NCBI GenBank assembly: GCA_030424595.1
Contig: JAUHWG010000033.1
Span: forward strand, 42,735-106,734
Reading direction: 5' to 3'
Length of the DNA stretch: 64,000 nucleotides
From: Polyangia bacterium
GTDB lineage: Bacteria; Myxococcota_A; Polyangia; Nannocystales; Nannocystaceae
This document shows, piece after piece, positions 8,167 through 18,746 of the stretch. Under the pieces are notes generated by a model. That model was not told the DNA's origin. It worked only from the letters and a program-made list of their open reading frames with translations, and did not search any database. Numbering within the stretch: position 1 is the stretch's first letter; every line of letters begins with the position of its first letter. The translations under genes were made by a program, and so were the position numbers.

Positions 8167-9630
8167 CTAGAAGGTCAGGAGGAAGCGGAAGTAGCCGGTG
8201 ACGCTCCAGACGTCGTCGACGAGGTAGCGGCGGCCGACGTTGTCGATGACGTCGCGGCGGACCGGGTTGACCTCGATGGTGTTGGCGTCGACCCGCTCGG
8301 GGTCACCGCCGGCGCTCGCGCTGGAGTCACCGCGACCGGCCATGGTGATGAAGTGCCGGGTGTTGGTCATCGCCTGGACGCCGAAGTTCAGCGAGGCGAA
8401 CTTGCTGAGCTGGGCGTTGAGACCGCCGCGGATCCCGAAGGTCGCGTAGTCCTGGAGGTCGGTGATGCCGTTGAAGCTCTGGCAACCCGGCGAACCACCG
8501 TTCTCGATGTAGTTCGGGTCCTCGGGGTTGTTCTTCGCGTACTGGACGACCCGGTTGATGTCCTGCTGGGTGCAGGCGCCGGAGCCGGGATCGGAGGTGC
8601 CGACCAGGGCGGGGCTGTCGGAGAGGAGCTCCCACGCCTCGCTGTAACCGCGGCCGTTGTAGCGGAGCTGCGCGAGGCCGCGGAGCTCGACCGCGACCTT
8701 CTGCGACTTCGCCTTACGCTCGAAGGGCACGATCTCCGTGCCGAACGAGAAGCCGAGGAGCGACTGTGGGTTGACCTTGCTCTGCGAGCCTGTGCTGGTG
8801 AAGTTCCGGAACTCCGTGTTGCCAGCGCGGATGCCCTGGTACCAGTAGGCCGTGAAGAAGGGGTCGAGGAAGCGGTAGCGCCGAGAGAGCGCCGTCCAGA
8901 CCCCGAGCTCGTGGACGCCACGGCCGACCCGATGATTGCCCGCGGGATCATCGTTGATGATGTCGCGGCTGAAGGTCATCGGCTTGCCGACGGCGAAGCG
9001 ACCCTCGAGCCCGAGGATCCAGGTCGGCATGTGGGAGAGGCGCTCCTGGTTCAGGAGGCCAAACTTCAGACCGACGTGGACCTGGTCGACACCGCGACGG
9101 GTCGGACCCTTGAAGATCGTCTCCGTGTCGGCGCCGCCGAATTGGCCGTAGGGATCCGACGTGTTGGTCGCGTCGAAGCCGTCACGGGGGATGATCCCGT
9201 CGCGGATCGAGGTCGAGTTGCCGTGGTTGACGCAGGTCGCCACCGGGTTCGTCGAGTTGACCTGATCGGCGTAGACGCAGGGGTCGGCCTCCTGGTCGAA
9301 CGAGTAGGCCCGATTGTCGCTGACCACCACCGGCAAGGCCGCGTAGACCGCGATGTCCTTGTAGAGGCCGATCTCTAGGTTGGGCAGCACCGTATGACGC
9401 TGCTGTCTGTAGAGCAGGTCTCGGGCGATGTGGTTGGTCGTACCGTCGCTCCATTCACGGAGGATGGCCGCCTTCTTAAACTCGAAGTCGTAACCGACGC
9501 CGAAGTGGAGATCGAAGGGGTTGCCCTCGTCAAAAGAGCTCGCCACTCGGGTGACCTCGGCCGCCTGTGACGTCGTCGAGATCCCGAGGAAGAGGCCCAC
9601 AACGGGCAGCAAGCCGCAAACTTTCCGCAT
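8167..9630 (-). CDS. Outer membrane beta-barrel protein, function unknown
   Basis: A 487-residue exported protein. The ATG at 9630 is preferred over an in-frame start 51 bases upstream because AGGTG lies 7 bases before it and a clean signal peptide follows (MRKVCGLLPVVGLFLG...SQA). The mature protein alternates short amphipathic strands with turns rich in Asn, Gly and Asp (LNFGVQAMTNTRHF, AQLRYNGRGYSEAW) and ends with an aromatic residue (YFRFLLTF). Those are hallmarks of beta-barrels inserted by Bam. An insert with Cys pairs (CVYADQ...ATCVNHG, CTQQD...GCQSF) may form extracellular loops. I do not recognise a specific transporter family. It is a single gene, convergent with the Cys-rich lipoprotein gene. 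Confidence 0.72.
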   Translation of the reverse strand: MRKVCGLLPVVGLFLGISTTSQAAEVTRVASSFDEGNPFDLHFGVGYDFEFKKAAILREWSDGTTNHIARDLLYRQQRHTVLPNLEIGLYKDIAVYAALPVVVSDNRAYSFDQEADPCVYADQVNSTNPVATCVNHGNSTSIRDGIIPRDGFDATNTSDPYGQFGGADTETIFKGPTRRGVDQVHVGLKFGLLNQERLSHMPTWILGLEGRFAVGKPMTFSRDIINDDPAGNHRVGRGVHELGVWTALSRRYRFLDPFFTAYWYQGIRAGNTEFRNFTSTGSQSKVNPQSLLGFSFGTEIVPFERKAKSQKVAVELRGLAQLRYNGRGYSEAWELLSDSPALVGTSDPGSGACTQQDINRVVQYAKNNPEDPNYIENGGSPGCQSFNGITDLQDYATFGIRGGLNAQLSKFASLNFGVQAMTNTRHFITMAGRGDSSASAGGDPERVDANTIEVNPVRRDVIDNVGRRYLVDDVWSVTGYFRFLLTF

Positions 9631-9882
9631 TTGGAGCACCTCAAGAGGGAGTCGCTGCACGCTACCAGCGCGGTGGCGCATGCGTCAACATTCCGGGGGG
9701 GCGTCCAGCGGGCGAGACGGCGCCGTTGGACGGGCTTTTGCGGTCGCTGTAGGGCACCGCAAGGGGGTTGATGCGCGGTCGCGGGCGTGGATTTTTCCCT
9801 CTGGTCGGTGAGTGATCACCCTCCAGATCCGGCCGCGATCCCGGCTGGGAGCGCTCTTCGGCCGAGAACGTGCGAGTCGCGC

Positions 9883-11433
<1,551 letters not shown>

Positions 11434-11441
11434 AGGGGGGT

Positions 11442-13535
11442 CTACGGGGCCGAACGGGGCTCCACCGGGAGGACGACCGTAAACTGGGCGCCGCCGTCCT
11501 CGGGCGTGCTGACCTCGATCGTGCCCCGGTGATTCTCCACGATTCTCTGGCTGATGGGCAGGCCGAGGCCGGTGCCCCCGCTCTTGGTCGTGTGAAAAGG
11601 CACAAAGAGGTTGGTGAGGGTGTGCGCGGAGAAGCCCGGACCGTTGTCGCGGACGGTGCAGATCACCGCGTCTCCGCTCGGCAGTCCGCGGGGGCGGACG
11701 CCGAGGCTGATCCGGACGATCCCCGGGGGATCGAGGGCCATCACCGCGTCGATCGCGTTGCGGACGAGGTTGAGGAGAACCTGCCGGAGCGCGTCGTCGT
11801 CGCCGTGGACCTGGGGCAGGAGCGGCGGCGCAGGGGCGAGGACGACCCGGTCGCGCGCCTCTTCGCCGATCAGGCGGACCGTGGCCGCGACCACCTCGGC
11901 CATGTTGACCCCCGAGAGCTCCCCCTTAAAAGGACGGGAGTAGCGGAGGAACTGGGTGACGACCCGGTTGAGGCGGGCGACCTCCTCGACGATGACCTCG
12001 AGGAACTCGCGGGTGTCGGGGTCGACCTTGGTGACGGCGGGCTGGACCAGCTCGACGGCGCCCTTGATCGCCCCGAGCGGGTTGCGGATCTCGTGGGCGA
12101 GCCCCGCGGCCATCTCACCGAGGGCCGCGAGGCGCTCACGCTCCTTGCGCTGCTCGTAGACCGCCGAGTTTTGGATCATGACCGCCGCCTGGGCGACCAC
12201 GCCTTCGAAGAGCTCGACCTCCTCGCGGGAGAAGGGCTCGAGCAGGCGCTCGTCGTCGACGAAGAGCACGCCGAGGAGCTCGGGGCCGAGATCGTCGTGC
12301 TCCTCGTCGTCGGCCCGGCGGAGGATCGGCAGGGCCAGGCCGGCGCCGATCGAGAGGAGGATCTCGAGGATCTCGTCGAGCTCGGCCTGGTGTTCGCGGT
12401 CGGCCCGGACCCGCTCGCGCTCGACGACGTCGCGGAGGAGCGGGCCGCGGGTCCGGAGCCGCTCGAGCAGGGGGCGGCGCGTGATCGGGTCGAGGCGGAC
12501 GACCGGCATCTGGCCGACGTGTCCGCGGAGGACCAGCGCTCCTGTGCGATCGACCAGGTAGATCGATGTCCGCGTGACCCGGTTGGAGGTCTCGAGGTTG
12601 TCGATGATCACGTTGACCATCTCGCCAGGGTCGATGACGTTGACCAGGCGGAGGCGGAGGCCGCCGAGGAGCGCCCGCAGGGCGGTCCGGTCGCGGAAGA
12701 GCCAGCCCTCGATCCGCCGCTCAAACTCGTTGCGCATCGGATCCATGAGGACGAGCACCGCGAAGGAGGCGACGAGGATGTTGAAGAGCTGGAGGGAGCG
12801 GTAGCCGTCGAGGGTCGAGGGCACCCAGAGGAGGAGGAGCGAGAAGACCGCGGAGACGACGATCACGAGCGCCGTCATGCTGGCGATCCTGCCGGCGATC
12901 TCCGGCAGGTCGAGGAGGCGCTCGCGGACCAGGGTCTGGGCGACGAAGTAGAGGTAGACGGCGGTGACGATCGGGCCGATCGCCGGGATCCCCGGGGAGC
13001 CGAGGGCGAGGGCGATCAGGGAGGCGATAAAGAGGTAGCGCAGGCGGGGGGCCACCGCCGTGCCCGCAGCGGCCCGCGCCGCCCGCCACATCCGGCTGGT
13101 CGCGAAGAGGAGACCGCCGATGACGTAGGTCTTGAGGGCGATCCGCTCGACCAGCCAGGCGGGCTCGCTGGTGACCTCGGGGAAGAGGAGTGCGCCGGTC
13201 TGGGCGATGAGGAGCAGCGAGAGCAGCGGCCCCTGGACGAGGCGGGCCCGCTGTCCAGCCTCGACCCCGGGGACAAAGCGCGAAAAGGTCCGATCGGCGG
13301 TCCAGGGCAGGAAGAGCGAGATGATCTCCGCGAGCCACTGAAAGAAGGTCCGCAGCTCCGGGAACCCGGCGAAGAAGAGCGCCAGGTGGAAGAGCCCGAG
13401 GTTCAGGCAGAAGGTCGCGAAGAGGACGAACTGCTCGCGGCTGCGATCGCGCAGGAAGACGCTGATCCCGATGGCGAAGGCGACCGTCGCCGCCAGCAGT
13501 GAGCTCAAGCTCTCATAGAGGATGCTCCCCTGCAC
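11442..13535 (-). CDS. Membrane sensor histidine kinase with multi-TM N-terminus and GAF domain
   Basis: A 697-residue sensor kinase starting at a GTG. The N-terminal 265 residues hold about seven or eight hydrophobic helices, a 7TM-type input region without a large periplasmic loop. A GAF-like domain follows at about 300-460. The dimerisation helix has the phospho-acceptor His481 in AAGLAHEIRNPLGA. The HATPase domain has an N box (LLNLVRNAID), a G1 box (VRDNGPGF) and a G2-like KSGGTGLGL. It is transcribed with and 8 bases ahead of the NtrC-type regulator, its presumed partner. The GAF plus multi-TM layout resembles kinases that sense membrane or small-molecule cues; the signal is unknown. 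Confidence 0.93.
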   Translation of the reverse strand: MQGSILYESLSSLLAATVAFAIGISVFLRDRSREQFVLFATFCLNLGLFHLALFFAGFPELRTFFQWLAEIISLFLPWTADRTFSRFVPGVEAGQRARLVQGPLLSLLLIAQTGALLFPEVTSEPAWLVERIALKTYVIGGLLFATSRMWRAARAAAGTAVAPRLRYLFIASLIALALGSPGIPAIGPIVTAVYLYFVAQTLVRERLLDLPEIAGRIASMTALVIVVSAVFSLLLLWVPSTLDGYRSLQLFNILVASFAVLVLMDPMRNEFERRIEGWLFRDRTALRALLGGLRLRLVNVIDPGEMVNVIIDNLETSNRVTRTSIYLVDRTGALVLRGHVGQMPVVRLDPITRRPLLERLRTRGPLLRDVVERERVRADREHQAELDEILEILLSIGAGLALPILRRADDEEHDDLGPELLGVLFVDDERLLEPFSREEVELFEGVVAQAAVMIQNSAVYEQRKERERLAALGEMAAGLAHEIRNPLGAIKGAVELVQPAVTKVDPDTREFLEVIVEEVARLNRVVTQFLRYSRPFKGELSGVNMAEVVAATVRLIGEEARDRVVLAPAPPLLPQVHGDDDALRQVLLNLVRNAIDAVMALDPPGIVRISLGVRPRGLPSGDAVICTVRDNGPGFSAHTLTNLFVPFHTTKSGGTGLGLPISQRIVENHRGTIEVSTPEDGGAQFTVVLPVEPRSAP

Positions 13536-13734
13536 GCGGGCCGATAGTAACAGGGCCGCGCGCAGGGCTCGCGAGCGGCGCTCATCGTCGCTTCGAGGTG
13601 TTGAGCGCGAAAGACGCGCTTCGAGCCACCGCCGCAGCGAGCTCGATCGCGGGTGGACGCTCGCGCGCTCGGCCCGGTCTTCGACGTCGCCCTAGATCTG
13701 GCGCAAGAGGGGGGAATCGTGGCATCTTCGCCCC

Positions 13735-14004
13735 ATGGCTCCCGCGCTGATCGACAACGACGCCCGTGCACAGCAGCTCGCCCGGGCGATCGCCTCGGAC
13801 ATCCAGCTCTACAACAAGCAGAAGATCGAAGAGGCCCTGAAGAACGACACCTTCTTCGACGCGCTCCAGGAGGAGCTCGGCGAGGGACGTGACCTCTTCC
13901 GCGGCCGCGTCTCCCCGGAGATCTTCCGCAAGAACTTCTACGATCGTGCGATCGTCGATCGGGTCGTGAAGCCGATGGCTTCGCTCAAGACCCCGATCTG
14001 GTAG
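13735..14004 (+). CDS. Conserved small protein upstream of pseudouridine synthase
   Basis: An 89-residue soluble, mostly helical protein. It has no signal peptide, no cysteine and no membrane segment. Charged patches (NKQKIEEALKNDTFFDAL, GRVSPEIFRKNFYDRAIVDR) suggest a protein- or RNA-binding role, but I do not recognise a named family. The stop TAG overlaps the GTG start of the next gene by one base, so the two are translationally coupled. A link to pseudouridylation is guilt by association only. Confidence 0.75.
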   Translation: MAPALIDNDARAQQLARAIASDIQLYNKQKIEEALKNDTFFDALQEELGEGRDLFRGRVSPEIFRKNFYDRAIVDRVVKPMASLKTPIW

Positions 14005-15020
14005 TGAGCGGACCGCCGGAGCCGATGACCGACCTGAGCCCCGCTCAGGCGGAGCGTCCGCTCCGTGTCCACCTCTCGGAGGCCGCCCTCGGTCAGCGCC
14101 TCGACCACGCCCTGGTCGTCGCGCTCGCGGAGCGCGGCCTCTCGTGCACCCGCTCGCAGCTCCGCCGCGCCTTTGATGCGGGGACGGTGAGCGGGCCCGG
14201 CGGGCGGCTCAAGCCGTCGATGCGGGTCGACGCGGTCCAGGACGTCGAGCTCGCGCTCATCGCCGCGCCGCCGTTGCACGCAGAGCCCGAGGACCTGCCG
14301 CTGCGCGTCGTCTACGAGGACGCGGATCTCCTGGTCGTCGACAAGGCGGCGGGCATGGTCGTGCACGCCGGCCCGGGGCATCCGCGGGGGACCTTGGTCA
14401 ACGCGGTGCTCTTCCACCTGGGCGCGCAAGCGGGGGATCTGCCGGTGATGCCCGGCAACGACGCGACCCGCCCGGGGATCGTCCATCGCCTCGATCGCGA
14501 CACCAGCGGGCTGCTGGTGATCGCCAAGCACGAGCGGGCGCAGGAGGGGCTGGCCTCGCAGTTCCGCGAGCACACGATCCGCCGCGAGTACCTGGCGATC
14601 GTCAGCGGCTCGCCGGGGTTTCAGGAGCTCGAGGTCACGACCCTGCACGGTCGCGATCCCAGCGATCGCCGCCGCTTCAGCCCCGAGGTCGCCCGCGGTC
14701 GTCAGGCTACGAGCTTCTTCCAGGTCGAGGCCCGCTACGGCGAGGAGGCGGCGCTCCTGCGCTGCCGCCTCTCGACCGGGCGGACCCACCAGATCCGGAT
14801 GCACGCGCGTCACCTCGGCCATCCGATCGTCGGCGACGGGCTCTACGGAAGGCCGGCGAAGAGCCCCCGGCTGCGGGCGCTGGCGGCTGGGCTCGGGCGC
14901 CACGCCCTGCACGCGGCGGTGCTCGGCGTCGATCACCCCTGCGGTGGCCCGCGGATTGAGCTGCGCTCGCCGCTGCCGCCGGAGCTGCAGGCCCTCGTCG
15001 ACGCGCTCGCTGAGCCCTGA
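14004..15020 (+). CDS. RluD-family ribosomal large subunit pseudouridine synthase
   Basis: A 338-residue RluA/RluD-type enzyme that isomerises uridine in 23S rRNA. An S4 RNA-binding domain (about 18-85) precedes the catalytic domain. The catalytic Asp164 lies in HRLDRDTSGLLVIAK. The conserved TGRTHQIRMHARHLGHPIVGD, close to the C-terminal third, is also present. The GTG start overlaps the upstream TAG; an in-frame ATG at 14025 is the alternative. S4 plus RluD-like catalytic motifs favour RluD over RluC or RluA, but the exact target uridines cannot be told from sequence. Confidence 0.92.
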   Translation: MSGPPEPMTDLSPAQAERPLRVHLSEAALGQRLDHALVVALAERGLSCTRSQLRRAFDAGTVSGPGGRLKPSMRVDAVQDVELALIAAPPLHAEPEDLPLRVVYEDADLLVVDKAAGMVVHAGPGHPRGTLVNAVLFHLGAQAGDLPVMPGNDATRPGIVHRLDRDTSGLLVIAKHERAQEGLASQFREHTIRREYLAIVSGSPGFQELEVTTLHGRDPSDRRRFSPEVARGRQATSFFQVEARYGEEAALLRCRLSTGRTHQIRMHARHLGHPIVGDGLYGRPAKSPRLRALAAGLGRHALHAAVLGVDHPCGGPRIELRSPLPPELQALVDALAEP

Positions 15021-15152
15021 GAAGAGCAGCCGGTCGCGAGGGTCCCGCGCGCTCTCCAGCCCTCGGCGCCTTGCTCGGCCTCGGCCGAGGTTGCAGCGGA
15101 GCTCCAGCACAGCGGCCTCCTGTCGAAGCCGAGAGAGCCGATGATGGCGGCG

Positions 15153-15173
15153 CGAGAGCACAGGGTGCTCTCG
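15153..15173 (+). terminator. Terminator-like hairpin after the pseudouridine synthase gene
   Basis: GAGAGCAC and GTGCTCTC form a perfect 8-bp stem around the loop AGG, extended by one C-G pair. No U-tract follows. A separate 12-bp palindrome, CCTCGGCCGAGG, lies at 15079-15090. Confidence 0.45.
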
Positions 15174-15221
15174 TCACGGGCTGCCGGCGATGAGCGCGTC
15201 CTGTCGTGACGCTCGCGTCGA

Positions 15222-16007
15222 TTGGTTGTCAGCTTCCCGACCTCGTACTACTTCGATCCTGTGATCGACCAGGCTGTCCTATTCCCCGAGGTGCTCACGC
15301 ACGGCTTCTCCGATCGCCTCGGCGGCGTCAGCGAGGGGCGCTACGCCAGCCTCAACGTCAGCGCCAAGTGGGGCGATGAGCCGGAGGCGGTCGCCGAGAA
15401 CCACCGCCGGATCGCAGCTGCGGCGGGCTTCTCCGGGACACCTCTCTGTCTTGTAAGACAGGTACACGGCGCCGCTGTCCTGCGCGCCTCCGAGGTGACC
15501 GCGACCAGCGAGGCCGACGCGATCTGGTCCCATCGCGACGATCCGCCCGCCATCGTCGGGGTGATGACGGCCGACTGTGTGCCCGTGCTCCTCGCCGACG
15601 CCGACGCGACGGTGTGGGCCGCGATCCACAGCGGCTGGAAGGGGACGGTCGCCGGGATCGTCGGCGCGACCGTCCGCGTGCTCGCCGAGGAGGGCGTGGC
15701 TCCCTCGGAGCTGCGCGCGGCGATCGGCCCCTGCATCGAGCTCGCGGCCTTTGAGGTCGGGCCCGAGGTCGCTGCTCGCTTCCCGGAGGAGTTCGTCGAC
15801 AGGCGGAGCTTCGCCAAGCCCCACGTCGATCTCGTGGCGACGGTCCGGGCTCAGCTCCTCGCCGCGGGAGTGCGGCCTGAGAACGTAGAGCGCGTCGGCG
15901 GGTGCACCCACGCCGACGCGCATCGGTATTATTCGTACCGCCGTGATGGTGCTGGGATCGGCCAGCACCTCGCGTTCATCGGCCCCGCTGGGGGACCGAT
16001 GGGCTGA
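15222..16007 (+). CDS. YfiH/LACC1-type multicopper polyphenol oxidase family protein (purine nucleoside phosphorylase-like)
   Basis: A 261-residue member of the Cu-oxidase_4 family, whose characterised members act on purine nucleosides or on peptidoglycan precursors containing the wrong amino acid. The three metal-site residues are present: His82 (QVHG), Cys119 (TADCVPV) and His136 (IHSGWKG). Also seen are THGFSDRLGGVS near the start and IGPCIELAAFEVG. The start is a TTG; the first ATG is far inside the domain. It is convergent with the small membrane protein gene, with only 4 bases between the two stops. Confidence 0.92.
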   Translation: MVVSFPTSYYFDPVIDQAVLFPEVLTHGFSDRLGGVSEGRYASLNVSAKWGDEPEAVAENHRRIAAAAGFSGTPLCLVRQVHGAAVLRASEVTATSEADAIWSHRDDPPAIVGVMTADCVPVLLADADATVWAAIHSGWKGTVAGIVGATVRVLAEEGVAPSELRAAIGPCIELAAFEVGPEVAARFPEEFVDRRSFAKPHVDLVATVRAQLLAAGVRPENVERVGGCTHADAHRYYSYRRDGAGIGQHLAFIGPAGGPMG

Positions 16008-16011
16008 GCGG

Positions 16012-16242
16012 CTACTCGCCTTCGGCGGGCGCGGCTGCCTCGGCGTCCATCTCGCCGTAGCGGTCGGACATGCTCTCTTGATCAGCGCCGAAGATGCCCA
16101 TCAGGCACCAGCTGAAGATCCAGAGGAAGAGCAGGGCGAAGACGGAGATAAGGATGAGCTGAGCCAGGGAGCCCACCTCGACTACGGGCGGCTTGGCGGA
16201 CTCGCGTTCCCACTTGTTGTCGGCGATCTCGGCGGCGGACAT
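16012..16242 (-). CDS. Small single-pass membrane protein, function unknown
   Basis: A 76-residue protein starting at ATG 16242, with GGGAG 12 bases upstream; an in-frame GTG at 16281 would add 13 residues. A short polar N-terminus (NKWERESAKPP) is followed by one hydrophobic helix (LAQLILISVFALLFLWIFSW) and an acidic, Ala-rich tail. No family is recognised. The layout resembles small accessory subunits of membrane complexes, but nothing nearby identifies a partner. Confidence 0.6.
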   Translation of the reverse strand: MSAAEIADNKWERESAKPPVVEVGSLAQLILISVFALLFLWIFSWCLMGIFGADQESMSDRYGEMDAEAAAPAEGE

Positions 16243-16483
16243 GATCTCAATGCTCCCGGCGCGTACAGGGCTGACGCGCACTCAGGCAAGCTATCACGCC
16301 GCGAGGAGGGGCAGCAAGACTGGGTCTGCGGATCAATCGAAGAGAACTCGGAAAAATGGGCCGAGCCGGTGTCGCGGGCCCTGACGGGGCTTTGCCGGCG
16401 CTTGGGCCTGCTCTTCGGAGGTCCGCGGCGCGGGACGCGAGGTGCACAAACGTCCGGCCCTGTTCACTTTGGGCAGATCCGCC

Positions 16484-16627
16484 GGCGAGATCGGCGAGAT
16501 CGGCGAGTGCGGCGAGCTCGGCGAGTTCGGCGAGTTCGGCGAGTGCGGCGAGTGCGGCGAGCTCGGCGAGTTCGGCGAGTTCGGCGAGTTCGCCGAGATC
16601 GGCGAGATCGGCGAGATCGCCGAGGTG
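16484..16627. repeat. Sixteen tandem 9-bp repeats (GGCGAGNNC)
   Basis: Sixteen contiguous 9-bp units vary mainly at positions 7 and 8 (ATC, TTC, CTC, TGC). Because 9 is three codons, frames stay open through it on both strands. The plus strand reads Gly-Glu-Phe/Ile units and the minus strand reads Leu-Ala-Glu/Asp units. It lies between the small membrane protein gene and the 3' end of the TolC-like gene. I treat it as a minisatellite rather than a gene. Confidence 0.9.
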
Positions 16628-16685
16628 GTCCGGGATCTTCATCTCGCCGACGGCTCTCGCTCCTCGCCCGCGCGGGTGGAGCGAC

Positions 16686-18560
16686 TCAGCGGGGCGCGGA
16701 GCCGTTGTTGGCGACGAGCTCGATGCCGTAGGAGGGCAGGAGCTCGCCGGTCAGGGTCTGGAGCTCGGTCAGCGCCTGGAGGTAGTCGATCTGCGCCCGC
16801 AGGGCGTTGGCCTCGGCGACCGCGAGCTCGTCCATCCGGAAGAGCACGTCGTAGCTGGTCGAGCGACCGACGGCGTAGCGGGCCTTCTCGGCCTTGAGGT
16901 TCTCCTCGGCGAGGTCGACCGAGAAGGCGGTGACCTCCATCCGCTTGGACGAGGTCCGCAGGGTGCTCGCCGAGCGGATGACCGAGGTCGAGATGTTGCG
17001 CTGGGTCGCCTTGAGATCGTTCTCCGCCTTGCGCAGCTCGAGGAGCGCGCGCTGGTGGTTCGCCTTCGGCGTCCGGTTCTGCACGTCCCAGGTCAGGTTG
17101 AGCTGACCGCTGACCGACCAGTCGGCGAGGAGGCCGTTTTGGCTGACCTGGTCGTTGAAGATGTTGCCGAAGGCGGCGCTCCAGGTGCCCTTCTCTCCGG
17201 GGAGCCCGGCTTGGTCGTTGGAGACCCGATCGATCGATCGACCCTGCGGTGAGAAGGAGCCCTGGACGTCGAGCTGCGGCAGGCGCTGGTTGGCGGCGAC
17301 GAGCTCGTCGATCCGGCGGCTGGCGAGGGAGAGCTGGATCTGGCGGATCTGCGGGTTGGCCTCGAGGGCCTGGCGGATCTCCGCTCGCATGTCGACGGGG
17401 CGAGCCTCGAGGATCTGCGGGTCGGTGACCGCGGCGATCCCGAGGACGTCGCGATCGACGATGTCCTGGCCGAGGAGGGCGCGGAGGTTGAGGCTGCGCT
17501 CGAGGAGGGCGTTCTCGGCGAGGAGCACGTCGCTCTCCCGCAGCGCGAGGGTCTGCTCCAACGAGCGACCGTCGAGGGGGGAGCGGCGACCGGCGGCGAT
17601 CTCGGCCCGGGTCCGCTCGAGCTGCTCGGCGGCGAGGCCGGCGGAGCGCTGCTTGTTCTCGAGGTCGCGCTGGGCGTAGAGCACCTCCCAGTAGGCGAGG
17701 ATGATGTCGTGGACCACGTTCTGCGCGGTCGTCATCCTCACGGCCTCGGTCTGGGTCTTGGCGATCTTGGCCCGGTCGATGTCGGCGCGGTTGACCCGGA
17801 GGCCGGCGCCCTTGAGCAGCGGCTGGTTGAGGGTCAGGGTCGGCGCGACGATGTAGGAGCCGAGGGTCGTGGTCCCCGCCGCGGCGTTGAAGAAGTTCTT
17901 CGGCTGGTTGCGGAGCGAGCGGGTGAAGCCGACGTTGAAGGTGACGGTTCCGCCGGTCTCGAGCTTGCGCTGGAAGCCCGCGCTGCCGCCGACGGAGCGC
18001 TCACCGGTGCTGAAGACGATGGCGGAGCCGCGCTGCGGCGTCTCGTTGATCGATCCCGTCAGGCCAGCGGTGATGAAGAGGTCGTAGGCGCCGACGGCGG
18101 CCATGATGTTGGCCTCGGAGATCGCGACGTCGTAGGCGTTGTTGGCGAGGTCGACGTTGGTCTCGAGGGCGACCTTGAGAACGTCGCTGAGCGCGAGCTG
18201 CTCGGTCGCGAAGGGGGCGGTCGCGTCGTACTCGAGCTCGGGGGTGTCGACGAGGTCGGGCTGAACACCGTCGGGGAGCTCGTTCGGGCCGCTCTGCGAC
18301 GAGCGCGGCGGCATCCGTGTGGTCCGCGAGGGCGGAGCTATCGGCGAGGTCGTCGGCGCCCGCGACGGGGTCGTGGTCGACGGCCGCGGCGAAGACGGGC
18401 TCACGCCGGGGGTCGGCGAGCGGACCGGCGAGGTGGGGGTCGCCCGCTGCGGGTTGCCGCCCGTCGGCAGTCCGGTCTGCGGGTCGAGCGAGCTGGCGTC
18501 GGTGGCCGGAGCCGCCGTCATCAGCGCGAGGAGCAGTGCGTTGGCGAGAGGGGCGTACAC
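16686..18560 (-). CDS. TolC-family outer membrane channel protein
   Basis: A 624-residue outer membrane efflux channel starting at a GTG. A signal peptide covers about the first 20 residues (LANALLLALMTAAPATDA). A Pro/Thr/Ser-rich linker of about 90 residues follows, which typical TolC lacks. Two OEP-type helical repeats then follow, with characteristic segments such as LSDVLKVALETNVDLANNAYDV near the start and YDVLFRMDELAVAEANALRA near the end. It forms the outer membrane exit duct for tripartite pumps or type I secretion, but no inner-membrane pump or adaptor gene is adjacent. It lies 186 bp downstream of the lipoprotein gene that ends the Ton block and may be read with it. Confidence 0.9.
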   Translation of the reverse strand: MYAPLANALLLALMTAAPATDASSLDPQTGLPTGGNPQRATPTSPVRSPTPGVSPSSPRPSTTTPSRAPTTSPIAPPSRTTRMPPRSSQSGPNELPDGVQPDLVDTPELEYDATAPFATEQLALSDVLKVALETNVDLANNAYDVAISEANIMAAVGAYDLFITAGLTGSINETPQRGSAIVFSTGERSVGGSAGFQRKLETGGTVTFNVGFTRSLRNQPKNFFNAAAGTTTLGSYIVAPTLTLNQPLLKGAGLRVNRADIDRAKIAKTQTEAVRMTTAQNVVHDIILAYWEVLYAQRDLENKQRSAGLAAEQLERTRAEIAAGRRSPLDGRSLEQTLALRESDVLLAENALLERSLNLRALLGQDIVDRDVLGIAAVTDPQILEARPVDMRAEIRQALEANPQIRQIQLSLASRRIDELVAANQRLPQLDVQGSFSPQGRSIDRVSNDQAGLPGEKGTWSAAFGNIFNDQVSQNGLLADWSVSGQLNLTWDVQNRTPKANHQRALLELRKAENDLKATQRNISTSVIRSASTLRTSSKRMEVTAFSVDLAEENLKAEKARYAVGRSTSYDVLFRMDELAVAEANALRAQIDYLQALTELQTLTGELLPSYGIELVANNGSAPR

Positions 18561-18746
18561 GGTGCCGAGGGGGTGTGCCGGAGGTTGCCGAAGGTTGCCG
18601 GGCGCCAGGGTAGGCGAACAGGCGCGGAGTGACCAGCAGAGGAGCCGCGAGGCTTGGACACCGACCGCTACCGCGAGGTTTTACCAGGAGGCGCGGCCGC
18701 GGACCGAGGGGCTGCGTGAGTTTTGCCCTCGGGGCCGGCCTGCGGC

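Noticed and set aside
16247..16642. Minus-strand frame encoding Leu-Ala-Glu repeats
   Set aside because: It is made by the 9-bp minisatellite, with no domain in the rest; kept as a repeat, not a gene.
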